From Pseudonocardia alaniniphila (GTDB lineage Bacteria > Actinomycetota > Actinomycetes > Mycobacteriales > Pseudonocardiaceae), in assembly GCF_022524485.1 (NCBI RefSeq), contig NZ_JAKXMK010000027.1, positions 62,001-126,000 on the forward strand: a stretch of DNA of 64,000 bases, read 5' to 3'. A program made the position numbers and the translations under genes. The notes beneath the pieces were generated by a model. That model did no database searches. It had not been told where the DNA came from and was given only the letters and a program-made list of their open reading frames with translations. Positions within the stretch are counted from its first letter, which is position 1; every line of letters starts with the position of its first letter. Below, one piece after another: positions 16,547 through 24,600 of the stretch.

Positions 16547-16564
16547 TTGTGCGTGCCTTCACAA
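16547..16564 (+). promoter_or_regulatory. Rex operator (ROP site)
   Basis: TTGTGCGTGCCTTCACAA has perfect 5-bp arms (TTGTG / CACAA) around an 8-nt centre, matching the TTGTGAAnnnnTTCACAA consensus of Rex redox repressors. It lies 141 nt upstream of the rex start, as in Streptomyces where Rex represses its own rex-hem operon when NADH is high. Rest of the 334-nt gap 16371-16705: no gene seen. Confidence 0.85.
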
Positions 16565-16704
16565 GCGACTACCGTGTATTCCAGTCGCCGTCAACGCCCG
16601 ATCCCGGGGTACTCGGCCGGGTGCATCGGCCCGTGGGTGTGTGGTTCGGTCGCCCGAGTACGCAGCAGGAAATCCGAGTACAGCACCATCGAGGAGACGT
16701 GAGC

Positions 16705-17454
16705 GTGACGAAGCCGCCGCAGGCCGGCTCCGAGGACGCAGCCGCCGCGGGGCTGCGGGCCATTCCCGAGGCCAGTGTCGCCCGGCTCGCCCTCTATCTC
16801 CGGATGCTCGGCGAGCTCGCCGAGCAGGGCGCGGAGACGGTCTCCAGCGACGAGCTGGCGGGCGTCACCGGGGTGAACCCGGCCAAGCTGCGCAAGGACC
16901 TCTCCTACATCGGCTCCTACGGCATCCGCGGTGTCGGCTACGAGATCTCCGCGCTGGTCCGCCAGCTCGAGCGCACGCTCGGGCTGGACCATCTGCAGGC
17001 CGTCGCGCTGGTCGGGGTGGGAAACCTCGGCCACGCGCTCGCGGGCTACACCGGATTCGGCGGTCGCGGGTTCCCGGTCACAGCGCTGTTCGATGTGGAT
17101 CCCGATCTCGTCGGTATCCACATCAACGGCATCATCGTCGAGCACGTCCGGTCGATCCCACAGATCTGTGCGGAACGCGGGGTCACCATCGGCATGATCG
17201 CCACTCCCGGCCCCGCCGCCCAGGGTGTGTGCGACCTGCTCGTCGGCAGCGGCGTCCGCTGCATCCTCAACTTCGCCCCGGTGGTGCTGCAAGCGCCGCC
17301 GGAGGTCGAGATCCGCAAGGTCGATCTGGCCGTCGAGCTCCAGATCCTGGCGTTCCACGTGGCACGCAGACGCCTGGCCCAGCAGGACGGGGCCGTGCTC
17401 GACGGCCAGGTCAACGGACACGCGACGAACGGTTCCGGAGGGATGCTCACGTGA
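16705..17454 (+). CDS. rex: Redox-sensing transcriptional repressor Rex
   Basis: A 249-residue NADH-sensing repressor. The N-terminal winged helix includes AIPEASVARLALYLRMLGEL and TSSDELAG-like VSSDELAGVTGVNPAKLRKDLSYIGSYGIRGVGY; the Rossmann domain has the NAD loop GVGNLG (104-109), then VTALFDVDPDLVG and a C-terminal swapped helix. Rex leaves DNA when the NADH/NAD+ ratio rises, derepressing respiratory genes. The GTG at 16705 is preferred because GAGGAG ends 8 nt before it; the GTG at 16699 is only 2 nt away. The stop overlaps hemA (GTGA), so Rex probably controls heme synthesis and itself through the operator at 16547. Confidence 0.95.
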   Translation: MTKPPQAGSEDAAAAGLRAIPEASVARLALYLRMLGELAEQGAETVSSDELAGVTGVNPAKLRKDLSYIGSYGIRGVGYEISALVRQLERTLGLDHLQAVALVGVGNLGHALAGYTGFGGRGFPVTALFDVDPDLVGIHINGIIVEHVRSIPQICAERGVTIGMIATPGPAAQGVCDLLVGSGVRCILNFAPVVLQAPPEVEIRKVDLAVELQILAFHVARRRLAQQDGAVLDGQVNGHATNGSGGMLT

Positions 17455-18824
17455 GCGTCTTGGTAGTTGGTCTCTCGCACCGCAGCGCTCCGGTTGAGGT
17501 GCTGGAGAGAGCCGCTGTGGTGGCGGACGAGGTACCCAAGTTGCTCGACGAGATGCTGCGCGCCACGCACGTGTCCGAGGCCGTGCTGCTCTCCACGTGC
17601 AACCGCATCGAGGTCTACGCCGTCGTCGACGCGTTCCACGGCGGCCTCGCCGACGTCTCCGCCGTGCTGTCCCGGCACGCCGGGATGCCGATGCCGGAGC
17701 TCACCGAGCACGTGTACGTGCACTACGCGGGGTCGGCCGTGCAGCATCTGTTCGCCGTGTCCGCGGGGCTCGACTCCATGGTGGTCGGTGAGGCGCAGAT
17801 CCTCGGCCAGCTGCGCAACGCCTACGCCGCCGCCGACAAGGCAGGCACCGTCGGCCGGGTACTGCACGAGCTGGCCCAGCAGGCGCTGCGCGTCGGCAAG
17901 CGGGTGCACGCGAGCACCGGCATCGACTCGGCGGGCGCCTCCGTCGTGTCCGAGGCTCTCGCCGACGCCGCTGCCGCGCTCGGGGGGAGCCTGGCGGGCC
18001 GCCGGGCGGTCGTCGTCGGCGCGGGCGCGATGGGTTCGCTGGCCGCTGCCCACCTGCGGCGCGCGGAGGCCGCCGAGATCGTCGTGCTGAACCGCTCGCC
18101 GAAGCGCGCCGCCCGTCTCGCGGAGAACACCGCAGCGCAGGGCACTCCCTCCCGGGCCGGTGGGCTCGACGCCCTCGCAGGCGAGCTGGTGGACGCCGAC
18201 CTCATGATCGCCTGCACCGGCGCCGTCGGCACCGTGGTCGACGAGGCCACCGTGGCGGACGCCGTCGCCGGCCGGTCCGCGCGCCCGCTCGCTGTCTGCG
18301 ACCTCGGCCTGCCCCGCGATGTGGACGCGGCGGTCGCCGCTCTCCCCGGCGTCACGGTGATCGACCTGGTGGCCCTGCAGCGCAGGCTCTCCGACGGCCC
18401 GCGCGGTGCGGCCGTGGCCGCCGCCCAAGAGCTCGTGGCCGAGGAGGCGCAGGCCTACCTGGCCGCACAGCGCTCCGCCGAGGTCACCCCCACCGTCACG
18501 GCACTGCGCAAGCGCGCATCGGAAGTGATCGATGCCGAGCTGCTGCGGCTGGACTCCCGCCTCCCCGACCTGGACGCCCGGGTGCGTGATGAGTTCACCA
18601 AGAGCGTGCGGCGTGTCGTGGACAAGCTCTTGCACACCCCGACGGTGCAGGTGAAACGGTTGGCCGAGGGGCCGGACGGCGACAGCTACGCCGCTGCGCT
18701 GCGCGCTCTGTTCGAGCTCGACCCGCAGACGCCTGCCGCTGTGGCGCTCCAGCGCAGCGGTGACGTGATCGCCGCCCTGGAGGCTCGTACCGAGCCGACA
18801 GGTCCGGAGGAGGCGACCGGATGA
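17451..18824 (+). CDS. hemA: Glutamyl-tRNA reductase
   Basis: A 457-residue NADPH enzyme that makes glutamate-1-semialdehyde from glutamyl-tRNA, the first committed step of C5-pathway tetrapyrrole synthesis. The catalytic Cys50 is in LLSTCNRIEVY; substrate motifs SAGLDSMVVGEAQILGQ and the NADPH loop VVVGAGAMGSLAA follow, then the C-terminal dimerisation helix. The GTG start overlaps the rex stop by 4 nt and the stop overlaps hemC by ATGA, so rex-hemACD is one operon. Confidence 0.97.
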   Translation: MSVLVVGLSHRSAPVEVLERAAVVADEVPKLLDEMLRATHVSEAVLLSTCNRIEVYAVVDAFHGGLADVSAVLSRHAGMPMPELTEHVYVHYAGSAVQHLFAVSAGLDSMVVGEAQILGQLRNAYAAADKAGTVGRVLHELAQQALRVGKRVHASTGIDSAGASVVSEALADAAAALGGSLAGRRAVVVGAGAMGSLAAAHLRRAEAAEIVVLNRSPKRAARLAENTAAQGTPSRAGGLDALAGELVDADLMIACTGAVGTVVDEATVADAVAGRSARPLAVCDLGLPRDVDAAVAALPGVTVIDLVALQRRLSDGPRGAAVAAAQELVAEEAQAYLAAQRSAEVTPTVTALRKRASEVIDAELLRLDSRLPDLDARVRDEFTKSVRRVVDKLLHTPTVQVKRLAEGPDGDSYAAALRALFELDPQTPAAVALQRSGDVIAALEARTEPTGPEEATG

Positions 18825-19789
18825 CTCTTCGCATCGGTACGCGGCCCAGCGCCCTCGCACTCGCGCAGTCCACTCTGGTCGCGGAGCGGCTGCGTTCGGC
18901 CGGGCACGACGTCGAGTTGGTGGAGGTGTCCACGTCGGGCGACCGGTCGATGGTCCCGGTCGCCGAGCTCGGCGTGGGTGTGTTCGTGTCGGCGCTGCGC
19001 GAAGCGCTGGTGAGCGGCCAGGTCGACCTGGCCGTGCACTCCTACAAGGATCTGCCGACCGCGCCCGACCCCCGGCTGCACCTGGCGGCCGTGCCACCGC
19101 GGGAGGATCCCCGCGACGCACTGGTCGCCCGCAACGGGATGGTGCTCGGTGAGCTGCCGCCCGGGGCGAGGGTGGGCACGGGCGCGGCGCGGCGGCGGGC
19201 TCAGCTCGACGCGCTGGGTCTCGGTATCGAGGTCGTGCCGATCCGTGGCAACGTCGACACGCGCGTCGGCAAGGTGCACTCGGGTGAGCTCGACGCGGTG
19301 GTCGTGGCCGCGGCCGGGCTGCGCAGGCTCGGACGCATCGACGAGGCCACCGAGCTGCTCGACCCACTACAGATGCTTCCCGCCCCGGCCCAAGGTGCAC
19401 TCGCGGTCGAGTGCCGGGCCGACGACCTGGAGCTCGGTCGCGCGCTCTCACTGGCGCTCGACGACGAGTTCACCCGGGCCGCCGTCATCGCGGAACGCGC
19501 GGTGCTCGCCACGCTGGAAGCCGGGTGCAGCGCGCCGGTCGCCGCACTGGCCGACGTGGTGTCCGACTGGGAACCGATCGCCGGACCGAACGGCGAGGAA
19601 GAGGACGGACGCGCGGTAGACCGCCTGTCGCTGCGGGCCGTCATCGGCACGACCGACGGAGGCCTGTTGCGCGCCTCCGTCACCGGAAACATGGACGACG
19701 CCGAGAAGCTCGGAGCGGCCCTGGCCGCCGAGCTTCTCGACATGGGGGGCTTCTCCGCCCTCGGAGAACAGCTGGATCGGGAGATCTGA
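18821..19789 (+). CDS. hemC: Porphobilinogen deaminase (hydroxymethylbilane synthase)
   Basis: A 322-residue enzyme joining four porphobilinogens into hydroxymethylbilane. Visible motifs: IGTRPSALALAQS at the N terminus, AVHSYKDLPT, GTGAARRRAQL and RGNVDTRVGKV for substrate binding, and Cys236 in LEAGCSAPVAAL, which carries the dipyrromethane cofactor. ATGA overlap with hemA; TGATG overlap with the following gene. Confidence 0.97.
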   Translation: MTLRIGTRPSALALAQSTLVAERLRSAGHDVELVEVSTSGDRSMVPVAELGVGVFVSALREALVSGQVDLAVHSYKDLPTAPDPRLHLAAVPPREDPRDALVARNGMVLGELPPGARVGTGAARRRAQLDALGLGIEVVPIRGNVDTRVGKVHSGELDAVVVAAAGLRRLGRIDEATELLDPLQMLPAPAQGALAVECRADDLELGRALSLALDDEFTRAAVIAERAVLATLEAGCSAPVAALADVVSDWEPIAGPNGEEEDGRAVDRLSLRAVIGTTDGGLLRASVTGNMDDAEKLGAALAAELLDMGGFSALGEQLDREI

Positions 19790-21330
19790 TGAACCGAGCA
19801 CCGAGTACCCCGGGACGGGTCGCCTTCGTGGGCAGTGGCCCCGGCGATCCCGGCCTGCTGACCGTCCGCGCGCGCGAGGCTCTCGCGAATGCGCCGTTGG
19901 TCATCACCGATCCGGATGTCCCCGAGGTCATCCTGGGCCTGGTCGCCGATGGCGCCGAGGTGCGGCCAGCGGTCGGCCAACCGGCCGACGTCGCCCGCGA
20001 CCTGGTCTCCGAGGCCCGCTCCGGCCGTACCGTCACGCGGCTGGTCAGCGGCGACCCGCTGACCGTCGACTCGGTGGTGCAGGAGGCCATCGCGGTGGCC
20101 GCCGCCGACGTGCCGTTCGACGTCGTGCCCGGTGTGCCTGCCGGCACGGCCGTTCCGGCCTACGCCGGCGTGCCGCTCGGGTCGGGGCACATCGAGGCCG
20201 ACGTCCGTGCCGGCGTCGACTGGCCCCGGCTCGCCGCGGCACCGGGCACGCTGGTGCTGCACGCCTCCCCGTCGCACCTGTCAGAGGTGGTGGGCGCCCT
20301 CACCGAGAACGGGATCGCCGCGCAGACCCCGGTGGCCGTCACCGCGGGAGGCACCGCCACCACCCAGCGGACGGTGCAGGCGACGCTGGCCACGATGGCT
20401 GCCGAGGCGGCCGATCTCGAGGGCCAGTTGGTGGTCACCGTCGGCCCCGAGGTCGGGCTGCGCAACGAGCTGTCCTGGTGGGAGTCGCGCGCGCTGTACG
20501 GGTGGCGTGTGCTGGTGCCCCGCACCAAGGACCAGGCCGGGGCGATGAGCGACCGCCTGGCTGTGCACGGCGCCACCGCGGAGGAGGTGCCGACGATCGC
20601 CGTCGAGCCCCCGCGCTCGCCCACGCAGATGGAGCGCGCGGTCAAGGGGCTGGTGGACGGCCGCTACCAGTGGGTGGTGTTCACCTCCACCAACGCCGTG
20701 CGCGCGGTGTGGGAGAAGTTCGCCGAGTTCGGTCTCGACGCGCGCGCCTTCTCCGGCGTCAAGATCGCCTGCGTCGGAGCCGCCACCGCCGAGAAGGTGC
20801 GCAGCTTCGGCATCGTGCCCGAGCTGGTGCCGTCGGTGGAGGAGTCGCAGGAGTCCTCGTCCGAGGGGCTGCTGTCGATCTTCCCGCCCTACGACGACGT
20901 GCTCGACCCGGTCGACCGCGTGCTGCTGCCGCGCGCCGACATCGCCACCGAGACGCTCGCCGCCGGTCTGCGCGACCGCGGATGGGAGATCGACGACGTC
21001 ACCGCGTACCGCACGGTCCGCGCGGCGCCGCCGCCCGCCCCGATCCGCGAGGCGATCAAGACCGGCGGGTTCGACGCGGTGTGCTTCACCTCGTCGTCCA
21101 CGGTGCGCAACCTGGTCGGCATCGCAGGAAAGCCGCACGCTCGCACGATCGTCGCGTGCATCGGCCCGCAGACGGCCGAGACGGCCCGTGAGTTCGGGCT
21201 GCGCGTCGACGTGCAGCCCGACGAGGCGCGCGTGCCCGCCCTGGTCGACGCCCTGGCGGCGCACGCGGCCCGGCTCCGTGCCGAGGGCGCTCTGCCGCCC
21301 CCGAAGAAGGCGAAGGCCCGCCGCCGCTGA
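19789..21330 (+). CDS. hemD: Fused uroporphyrinogen methyltransferase-like / uroporphyrinogen-III synthase
   Basis: A 513-residue two-domain protein. Residues about 9-250 form a tetrapyrrole methylase-type domain (VAFVGSGPGDPGLLTVRAREAL, RLVSGDPL, VVPGVPAGTAVPAYAGVPL). Residues about 258-500 are HemD (WRVLVPRTKDQAGAMSDRL, WVVFTSTNAVRAVWEKF, VCFTSSSTVRNLVGIAG, IGPQTAETAREFGLRV), which closes hydroxymethylbilane to uroporphyrinogen III. The fusion is usual in actinobacteria. In the methylase half the SGDP loop is kept, but LVITDPDV replaces the usual acidic-Tyr-Asp region, so methyltransferase activity is unsure. The tail ends in a basic KKAKARRR. A 20-bp stem terminator follows. Confidence 0.92.
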   Translation: MNRAPSTPGRVAFVGSGPGDPGLLTVRAREALANAPLVITDPDVPEVILGLVADGAEVRPAVGQPADVARDLVSEARSGRTVTRLVSGDPLTVDSVVQEAIAVAAADVPFDVVPGVPAGTAVPAYAGVPLGSGHIEADVRAGVDWPRLAAAPGTLVLHASPSHLSEVVGALTENGIAAQTPVAVTAGGTATTQRTVQATLATMAAEAADLEGQLVVTVGPEVGLRNELSWWESRALYGWRVLVPRTKDQAGAMSDRLAVHGATAEEVPTIAVEPPRSPTQMERAVKGLVDGRYQWVVFTSTNAVRAVWEKFAEFGLDARAFSGVKIACVGAATAEKVRSFGIVPELVPSVEESQESSSEGLLSIFPPYDDVLDPVDRVLLPRADIATETLAAGLRDRGWEIDDVTAYRTVRAAPPPAPIREAIKTGGFDAVCFTSSSTVRNLVGIAGKPHARTIVACIGPQTAETAREFGLRVDVQPDEARVPALVDALAAHAARLRAEGALPPPKKAKARRR

Positions 21331-21335
21331 GCCCG

Positions 21336-21383
21336 AGTGAGCGGCACTTCCGCCCGGCAGATCGGGCGGAAGTGCCGCTCACT
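21336..21383. terminator. 20-bp perfect inverted repeat, bidirectional terminator
   Basis: The arms AGTGAGCGGCACTTCCGCCC (21336-21355) and its exact complement (21364-21383) flank an 8-nt loop. It lies between the convergent hemD and TiaS-like genes and can terminate both. Confidence 0.8.
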
Positions 21384-21478
21384 TGCGGTTACATCAGCAC
21401 CTGCCCGCCGGCCCGGCGCGCCCGCGCCGGCCGGCCCGACCCGAGCGGGCAGGCCGGCACAACCGCCGGCACGGGCGC

Positions 21479-22267
21479 TCAGTAGTTCTTGACCACCGAC
21501 CGCGGGACGGTCCGCCACCGCCTGCGCCCGTCCGGGTCGACGACCGGTGGCTCTAGCAGCAGCACCGCCCGGCCGTCGAGCAGGACGGGGCGTACCCAGT
21601 CGCCGAGCTCGATGAGCTCGCCCGCCGCAGGTTCCTGCCGCTGGTGGTCGCGGACCTGGTCGATCGAGACGAGGTCGAGCAGCCTGCCGGCGGTCATGTC
21701 GCCGCTGATCTCGCGGATTCCCGGCATGAACAGAAACAGCCCGTCGCCGCCGGAGAGGTGCAGGCCCACGGCGGCGAGCGCACCCAGGACGCCGTCCTGC
21801 GTGCCACCGTGACCGCTCAGGTGCACGCCCGTCGCCGCCGCCAGCGTCCGCGCGGTCGCCGTGACCAGCACCTCGCGCTTCGCCCGTCGACCGAACTCGA
21901 CGAGCCGCTCCCGCCGGCCGCTGCCCTCGGGCAGGTCCGGCAGCACCGCCACGGCCAGCCCCGGGTCCGCAGCGGGCGGGCAGACTCGCTCGAGAAAGCT
22001 CGCGGCGATCTCGACGACAGCGGGCACCACAGCCTCGGGATCAGCGGCCATGCTGCGCCATGCGATGCACGCGCTGGAGTTGTGGGACGTGTAGGGGATA
22101 CGCGGGTCGACCAGGAGCTGATGACGGGTGGCGCCTGCCGCGCTGCCGAGCCCCGCCTCCTCCAGCTCCGTGATCAGCTGCCGGCAACGCCGGCCGGTAC
22201 CCGGGCTCGCGAGGTCGTCGATGCCGATGAGCAGGTCGACGCCGAGCAGCGCTCTTCCGCTGGTCAC
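21479..22267 (-). CDS. TiaS-like protein (tRNA-Ile2 agmatinylcytidine synthetase N-terminal domains), function unknown
   Basis: A 262-residue protein related to the first two domains of archaeal TiaS. LLIGIDDLASPGTGRR matches the GIDDTDS loop of the kinase-like TCKD domain, and HQLLVDPRIPYTSHNSSACIAWR matches the RLNPxIPYKTRGNGA segment; GTQDGVLGALAAVGLHL matches the RGLIGALAAVGAEL motif of the next domain. The OB-fold and zinc ribbon that bind tRNA in TiaS are absent, replaced by about 70 unrelated residues. Bacteria make lysidine with TilS, so a tRNA role is doubtful; ATP-dependent modification of a small molecule is possible. The GTG start overlaps the upstream lipoprotein stop (GTGA), fixing the operon. 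Basis for homology is motif recall, not a search. Confidence 0.7.
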   Translation of the reverse strand: MTSGRALLGVDLLIGIDDLASPGTGRRCRQLITELEEAGLGSAAGATRHQLLVDPRIPYTSHNSSACIAWRSMAADPEAVVPAVVEIAASFLERVCPPAADPGLAVAVLPDLPEGSGRRERLVEFGRRAKREVLVTATARTLAAATGVHLSGHGGTQDGVLGALAAVGLHLSGGDGLFLFMPGIREISGDMTAGRLLDLVSIDQVRDHQRQEPAAGELIELGDWVRPVLLDGRAVLLLEPPVVDPDGRRRWRTVPRSVVKNY

Positions 22268-22710
22268 GGGTTCGCCACCAGGGCGGTCACGTCGCGCACC
22301 CATCGGTTCGTGGGCAGGTCCGCGCCCGCGAGTTTGACGGTGCCGCGATTGGTCACGGCGAGGATCGGCTGGGCGGAGAGGTCCGTGGCGGACAGGGTCT
22401 GGGCGGGATCGCGACCCTCCACCCGCAGCGCCGACACGTCCGCCACTCCGGCCTTGTCGAGAACGCTACGGATGGTCGGGCCGGTCTGGACCTGGTCGCC
22501 CGCCGACTGGGGCGTGTCCACGTCCACCTGCTGCAATGTCTGAAGCGCGGCGAGATCGAACCGGGCGAGCTCCCGGTCGCCGTCCCGGATCACCACGGCG
22601 CCACTGCTCGACCCGTCGCCGCCGGCGCCCCCACCGGTGCCGGCGGATCCGCATGCGACCAGGGCCGCTGCCAGAAGAAGACCAACCACCGCTGTGAGAC
22701 TCCGCCGCAT
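22264..22710 (-). CDS. Small lipoprotein with molybdopterin-oxidoreductase-like domain
   Basis: A 148-residue lipoprotein with signal peptide MRRSLTAVVGLLLAAALVAC (lipobox LVAC, Cys20) and a Gly/Ser linker. The mature part (LARFDLAALQTLQQVDVDTPQ, VQTGPTIRSVLDKAGVADVSALRVEG, ILAVTNRGTVKLAGADLP) resembles the small cofactor-free relatives of the sulfite-oxidase Mo domain, which may bind a ligand outside the membrane. It is translationally coupled to the TiaS-like gene and divergent from a membrane protein gene, with an AT-rich palindrome between them. Family call tentative. Confidence 0.65.
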   Translation of the reverse strand: MRRSLTAVVGLLLAAALVACGSAGTGGGAGGDGSSSGAVVIRDGDRELARFDLAALQTLQQVDVDTPQSAGDQVQTGPTIRSVLDKAGVADVSALRVEGRDPAQTLSATDLSAQPILAVTNRGTVKLAGADLPTNRWVRDVTALVANP

Positions 22711-22746
22711 CCGCGACTCCTTCGGACTTCGATCCTCAGGTATGAG

Positions 22747-22768
22747 GAGTTATATGCAAAATAAACTC
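22747..22768. promoter_or_regulatory. AT-rich palindromic operator candidate between divergent genes
   Basis: An imperfect inverted repeat: GAGTTAT on the left, ATAAACTC on the right, with ATGCAAA between. The 22 nt are over 70% A+T in a genome near 70% G+C. It lies 37 nt before the lipoprotein start and 45 nt before the preferred membrane-protein ATG, the right place to control both directions. Confidence 0.5.
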
Positions 22769-22812
22769 GCACATGCGGTTCTATCATGGTCATCCAGAGC
22801 TATGCTGCCGCC

Positions 22813-23499
22813 ATGAAGTCCTGGGCTCTGCCGGCCGTCTCGATCGGTAGCCGGGCAGCGGATCGCGCGCGAGATCTCGCACTGCCGCTCGTCGCCGTGG
22901 CCGGGATCGTGGCGGTGACCGACCTGCGCATACCCGTCGGGCTGCCCGGTCACCGAGGACTGATCTGGCTGACGCTGCTCGTCGCCGTGGCGCTGTCGGT
23001 CCGCCGGCCCGGCGTGGTCACCGCCGTCGGCGCGGCCTCGACCGTGCTCACCTTCGCGCTGGGCAGCGCTGTGGGCGACCCGCGGTATCTCGCCGCAGCG
23101 ATCCTCCTGGACGCGACGCTGGCCGTCCCCATCGTCCGGCGCCATCCGGTGCTGCTGGGCCTCGCGGCATCGCCGATCCATCTCGTCGCGCTCGTCGCCC
23201 CGTTGCTGGGCGCGGTCGGAGCCGGCGGCGCGCTCGTCGGGCTCGGTTCGGGGCTCGCGACGAAGGCGGGCTTCCACCTCGCCTTCGGCCTCGTCGCAGG
23301 ACTCCTCGGGTGGACGGTCGCAGCCGCCTTGGGGTGCTCCTGGACCGGCGGTGAGGGAGTGAGGTCGACGATGCGTCGCACCCTTGCTCGCCGTGGTGAG
23401 CGCCTGCGTGGCGGGAGCGCCACCGGAGGAACGTGCGACGCTCGCGGACACAGCATTTTCTTCTGCCCGCGCTGCCGGCGGTCCGCCGCCGAGTCGTAG
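22813..23499 (+). CDS. Polytopic membrane protein, ECF-transporter S-component-like
   Basis: A protein of 228 residues with about six hydrophobic helices up to residue 180 (LALPLVAVAGIVAVTDLRIP, LIWLTLLVAVALSVRRPGV, VTAVGAASTVLTFALGSAVG, LAAAILLDATLAVP, LVALVAPLLGAVGAGGALVG, GFHLAFGLVAGLLGWTVAAA). The glycine-rich helices with short RIPVGLPGHRG and RRPG loops resemble vitamin-uptake S components, but I cannot name a ligand. The last 45 residues (from CSWTGGEG) have weaker third-position GC and end in FFCPRCRR; either a cysteine tail or a frameshift. Start at 22813; an ATG at 22786 would add 9 residues. Divergent from the lipoprotein/TiaS-like operon, upstream of hemB. Confidence 0.6.
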   Translation: MKSWALPAVSIGSRAADRARDLALPLVAVAGIVAVTDLRIPVGLPGHRGLIWLTLLVAVALSVRRPGVVTAVGAASTVLTFALGSAVGDPRYLAAAILLDATLAVPIVRRHPVLLGLAASPIHLVALVAPLLGAVGAGGALVGLGSGLATKAGFHLAFGLVAGLLGWTVAAALGCSWTGGEGVRSTMRRTLARRGERLRGGSATGGTCDARGHSIFFCPRCRRSAAES

Positions 23500-23508
23500 C
23501 CTGGCGTC

Positions 23509-24489
23509 ATGGCCTTCCCAGCTCATCGGCCGCGGCGACTGCGATCCACTCCGGCCATGCGCCGGCTCGTCGCCGAGATCGACCTGCGACCCCGTCACCT
23601 CGTGCTGCCGATGTTCGTCAAGGAGGGCGCGAGCGAGCCGGTTCCGATCGCGTCGATGCCCGGAGTCGTCCAGCACACGCGCGACTCGCTGCGAAAGGCG
23701 GCCACCGAAGCCGTGTCCGCCGGGGTGGGCGGGCTGATGCTCTTCGGCGTGCCCGAGAGCCGGGACGCCACGGGCACAGCGGGCGTCGACCCCGACGGGG
23801 TGCTGAACGTGGCCCTGCGCGATCTCCGCGCCGAGGTCGGCGACGCCACCGTACTGATGGCCGACACCTGCCTCGACGAGTTCACCGACCACGGCCACTG
23901 CGGAGTGCTGGACGCCGAGGGTCGCGTGGACAACGACGCCACGCTCGCCGTCTACGGGGAGATGGCCGTGGCACAGGCCGAGGCGGGAGCGCACCTGCTC
24001 GGCCCCAGCGGGATGATGGACGGCCAGGTCGGAGCCATCCGCGAGGCGCTCGACGCCGCAGGCCACGTCGACACCGGCATCCTCGCCTACACGGCGAAGT
24101 ACTCCTCGGCGTTCTTCGGCCCGTTCCGTGAGGCGGTCGAGTCCCAGCTGCGGGGCGACCGCAAGACGTACCAGCAGGACAGCGCCAACGTGCGGGAGGC
24201 GCTGCGCGAGCTCGCGCTCGACCTCGAGGAGGGCGCCGACATGGTGATGGTCAAGCCCGCGCTCGCCTACCTCGACGTGCTGCGCGCCGTGGCCGAGACG
24301 GCCGACGTGCCCGTGGCGGCCTACCAGGTCTCCGGGGAGTACGCGATGGTGGAGGCCGCCGCGGCGAACGGGTGGCTGGACCGCGACCGCACGGTGCTCG
24401 AGACGCTCACCGGGATCCGCAGGGCCGGTGCCGACATCGTGCTCACCTATTGGGCCACCGAGGTGGCGACGCGTCTCACGACCGAGTGA
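23509..24489 (+). CDS. hemB: Delta-aminolevulinic acid dehydratase (porphobilinogen synthase)
   Basis: A 326-residue enzyme condensing two 5-aminolevulinates to porphobilinogen. Schiff-base lysines are Lys197 (YTAKYSSAFFGPFREA) and Lys249 (MVMVKPALAYLD). The metal loop reads DTCLDEFTDHGHCG, so the CxC half of the zinc triad is missing; this is the magnesium-type variant. TAGCCT (23497-23502) sits 6 nt before the ATG, suggesting a leaderless transcript that starts inside the previous gene's stop region. In mycobacteria hemB follows hemD directly; here the TiaS-like module is inserted between them. Confidence 0.96.
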   Translation: MAFPAHRPRRLRSTPAMRRLVAEIDLRPRHLVLPMFVKEGASEPVPIASMPGVVQHTRDSLRKAATEAVSAGVGGLMLFGVPESRDATGTAGVDPDGVLNVALRDLRAEVGDATVLMADTCLDEFTDHGHCGVLDAEGRVDNDATLAVYGEMAVAQAEAGAHLLGPSGMMDGQVGAIREALDAAGHVDTGILAYTAKYSSAFFGPFREAVESQLRGDRKTYQQDSANVREALRELALDLEEGADMVMVKPALAYLDVLRAVAETADVPVAAYQVSGEYAMVEAAAANGWLDRDRTVLETLTGIRRAGADIVLTYWATEVATRLTTE

Positions 24490-24600
24490 ACTTGCGCGGC
24501 CGTGACCGCTTCGCAACGCTCAATACGGCCGATAGAAACCTGAATGCGACCAAGCGGGCGATACGATCGCGAACCTCGTGAACGATCGTGGAGGCTCGCA

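Noticed and set aside
17046..19451. Long open frame antisense to rex-hemA-hemC
   Set aside because: High-GC DNA leaves antisense frames open. The predicted protein is Arg/Gly/His-rich with no recognisable domain, while the sense genes have full motifs.
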